From Tubiluchus corallicola (Eukaryota; Priapulida; Priapulimorpha; Priapulimorphida; Tubiluchidae), in NCBI GenBank assembly GCA_030141605.1, contig JAQGDQ010000472.1, forward strand, positions 1 to 62,000: a stretch of 62,000 bases of DNA, written 5' to 3'. The notes beneath the pieces are model-generated. The model was not told the DNA's origin. It saw only the letters and a program-made list of their open reading frames with translations, and ran no database searches. Both the position numbers and the translations under genes were made by a program. Position 1 is the first letter of the stretch, and every line of letters begins with the position of its first letter. Of this stretch, positions 59,671 through 62,000 are shown piece by piece.

Positions 59671-59853
59671 CTGCATAAGGTAGCGTTCTTAGTTCCAATG
59701 TTGACTGAAATGTCCAGTGGTCAGCAGGAAAAGAAGGAAATGGCCGTTCGCGCCATCCCGACATATACGGGGCAATATCCTCCCAGGGCCACGAGTATGC
59801 GGAGACGCACTTTCTTCCAAACGGTTCCAAAAGACGATGTACTGAACACAAAC
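59671..59853 (-). CDS. second polycystin gene: exon equivalent to exon 12
   Basis: Same length (183 bp), splice sites and reading as 42930-43112, open throughout. It encodes CSVHRLLEPFGRKC and DHWTFQSTLELRTLPYAG. Confidence 0.92.
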
Positions 59854-60546
59854 CTAAATTGTAAAGAACAGACTAGGCAAAAAAGTTCTTACCGCATACT
59901 GGAAATGCCGAAACTAACTATTTTAATACCTCAGAGATCAACTATACATTATGAGAAACTAACTCCCAATTTAACATACTTTAATATACCAATATATAGA
60001 CACACCTGATTTTCAATTCCATTATTTACATGATAATTTATTTTTATGACTGTCAAAAATTTTGCTTGTGTCAAGAAGTATATTTCAGTTGCCCGCTGTC
60101 AAATTTTTATTTTTAGTCCTTGTTTGATTTTTTATCATACACTTATTATTATTGCATATGAATTGTATTAATATGCTATATATAAAACGTTATAAACATA
60201 TCAATTTAATATCATTTGTAAAAATTAAATTATAACTACAATCAGTACTAACACTGATACACTGTAGGACAGCACTTTTAAAAATGTTCAACGAAGATTT
60301 TGCATATTGTTTTTTTTTGTTCCAGGTGTGTGCGCCATTTTTATTCCAGTGGCAAAATGCAATTTTATGCGTGATGAACAACTTATAGTTTTAAATAAAT
60401 CTTTTTGTATTAAATAATTGGAACTTATCCATGATTGTATTTATAATCATTAACCAAAGGGCAGCTGATTAGATGACCAACTGGTCTTTCCCTGCCCTTT
60501 CTTCACATTTTTTTCAAATTATTCTTATTATACCTGTATGTGTATT

Positions 60547-60880
60547 GCAAGATAAATAAAAAAGATTACGATTATTATGATGATGATTGCAAGATAAATA
60601 AAAAAGATTATTATTATTATGATGATGATTGCAAGATAAATAAAAAAGATTATTATTATTATGACTATTATTATGATTATTATTATTGTGATGATGATTG
60701 CAAGATAAATAAAAAAGATTATTATTATTATTATTGCAAGATAAATAAAAAAGATTATTATTATTATGATTATTATTATTGCAAGATAAATAAAAAAGAT
60801 TATGATTATTATTATTATTATTATTATTATGATTGCAAGATAAATAAAAAAGATTATGATGATTATTATTATTATTACTT
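60547..60880 (-). repeat. expanded AAT / TTGCAAGATAAATAAAAAAG minisatellite
   Basis: About nine units of TTGCAAGATAAATAAAAAAG followed by ATT/GATT runs of varied length, against about three units in the other arm. It lies just inside the intron after the exon 11 equivalent. Confidence 0.9.
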
Positions 60881-60887
60881 TACCAAC

Positions 60888-61053
60888 CCGGTTTTATGCG
60901 TAACTGCCTTAGTCTCACAACACCAACTAACAGCGTAGTAACATCTGCAGCGTATCCCTCTGGTGCCTCATCTCCATTGTAGAGTGTAACTGGGTGTAGA
61001 TTAGGTTGCAATGTGTTCCGGATGTAATCCCACATGGAACTCACGCTTGATAT
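60888..61053 (-). CDS. second polycystin gene: exon equivalent to exon 11
   Basis: A 166-bp exon with the same borders, including the weak GTTGGT donor. It is open and differs from the first copy by at least two residues (HPDTLYNG becomes HPVTLYNG; GYATD becomes GYAAD). Confidence 0.9.
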
Positions 61054-61781
61054 CTATAAACAAAAGCGCATGAAGGTGCGATACATGAACCAAAACAGAA
61101 CCAAAGTTTATTTGAATCAAACAAGAGCTGTGCGCGACATGCACTAAATACAAGTCCAACAGTCTTTTACATGTAATTTATGATTTTTTATTCTCCAAAA
61201 TGGGCAATCATCATCTTATCCCAAAATCACTATCACATCATGACATATTTGACCTGACTGACTGACTGACTGACATATTATGAGCGACTCGACTTTGTTT
61301 TATCTGAAGCAAATAAAAACATTTTCTGCTAATCCAATGTCAAAAAGATAATTAACTGCTATAATGAAAATGTATAATAATATTATGAAATATGAAGAAA
61401 TCAAACTTACATCTTTGCCGCATCTTACTAACTTGCTAAAGAAAACTCGACTGACAAAATTTTGTTATAAAACGACACGACGTACTGAACAAGAATGACT
61501 TCTTTCCTATCCTGTCTGCAAAATGAGGCCAATGGCCTATTTTCTGTCCTAGCTCAACTGTCTACGAACAGCCTAAATTTGCAAAAAACAAACACAAGGA
61601 GGCACCACGTGCTTATATCTAAAACAAGAGACCAGCGGGGTTTCTGTTTACAGTTCATTTTAGTTAAACAAGTGTTCAGCGGACGTCTCAGTGCTAAAAA
61701 AGTGACATACTACAGTGATATATGTAAGATGGAAAGCGAAACAGCTACTAATTACATATTTATGGCATTTTCCTCTACAGA

Positions 61782-61862
61782 TCAGGGATGAAAATGACAA
61801 ATTGCAAAAAACTCTGAAACAGGCCGGGGGTTTTAGGGGTTGCCAGCAACAAACTGCAATAT
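61782..61862 (-). mobile_element. hAT MITE fragment, family CAGGGATGAGAAT
   Basis: One end of the family (CAGGGATGAAAATGACAAAT ... GGCCGGGGGTTTTAGG) mirrors the fragment at 41262-41356 in the first arm. Confidence 0.7.
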
Positions 61863-61994
61863 TGCTATCATAATTGGTTAATTTGTGATAAATTTCAGGT
61901 AAAATTTAAAGATTTTTCACAACATTTACTTTTGAAAACACAACACGACAGTTTTGGTTTGCAAGCACACATACAATGATCAAAAACTACCTAC

Positions 61995-62000
61995 ATCAGT
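61995..62000 (-). CDS. second polycystin gene: exon 10 equivalent, last six bases
   Basis: The donor side of the exon (minus strand ACTGAT|GTAGGT) matches ACTGAC|GTAGGT at 41118-41129. The remainder is outside the window, showing that the duplicated gene extends further. Confidence 0.6.

Larger units (their letters stand above)
54567..62000 (-). repeat. right arm of the inverted duplication
   Basis: Reverse-complement counterpart of 41118-48130, running past the window edge. Relative to the left arm it has a longer AAT minisatellite, about 50 extra bases in the SINE body near 58510-58560, and scattered substitutions in exons and introns. Confidence 0.95.

Overview
The window is animal nuclear DNA from an AT-rich, repeat-laden genome, most likely an invertebrate. 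The evidence is a multi-exon polycystin-1-type gene with GT/AG introns, several Ty3/gypsy elements, a Jockey-like LINE, 5S rRNA-derived SINE sequence, many short terminal-inverted-repeat (TIR) elements, and long micro- and minisatellites. I cannot name the species. Host coding sequence is sparse; most of the 62 kb is mobile or tandem-repeat DNA.

Layout: 1-6224 is an LTR retrotransposon whose single 977-codon gag-pol frame has the copia-like order (integrase finger before reverse transcriptase) of Gmr1-like Ty3/gypsy elements, with an in-frame internal deletion. 6225-17600 holds small hAT-type elements, a solo LTR with a long tRNA-Ser-like primer site, one candidate cysteine-rich exon on the minus strand, and several minisatellites. 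17628-23213 is a young, apparently intact gypsy element on the minus strand. Its LTR and primer site look built for self-priming. After a two-base N gap, 23216-29350 carries two nearly identical copies of a Jockey-like LINE that share a deletion of the reverse transcriptase YxDD region, separated and followed by (TC)n/(TA)n tracts.

31121-45979 (+) is the main host gene: thirteen exons, all phase-compatible, encoding about 1,091 residues from the PLAT domain through the eleven-pass polycystin channel region to the stop codon. The upstream ectodomain exons are not in view. From about 41.1 kb outward the gene lies in one arm of a roughly 7-kb inverted duplication. The second arm (54.57 kb to the window edge) carries a convergent, diverged but open copy of the last exons. 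The 6.4-kb spacer is packed with a 39-bp minisatellite, an 82-bp satellite, a Mutator-like MITE with a 9-bp target duplication and a hAT-like element exactly at the inner breakpoint.

The most unusual observations are the inferred Tf1-like self-priming gypsy element, the copia-ordered gypsy element reduced in frame, the inverted polycystin duplication whose amino-acid differences cluster at the pore and last helix, and the unexplained dispersed repeat families. All domain calls were made by eye; no database search was possible.
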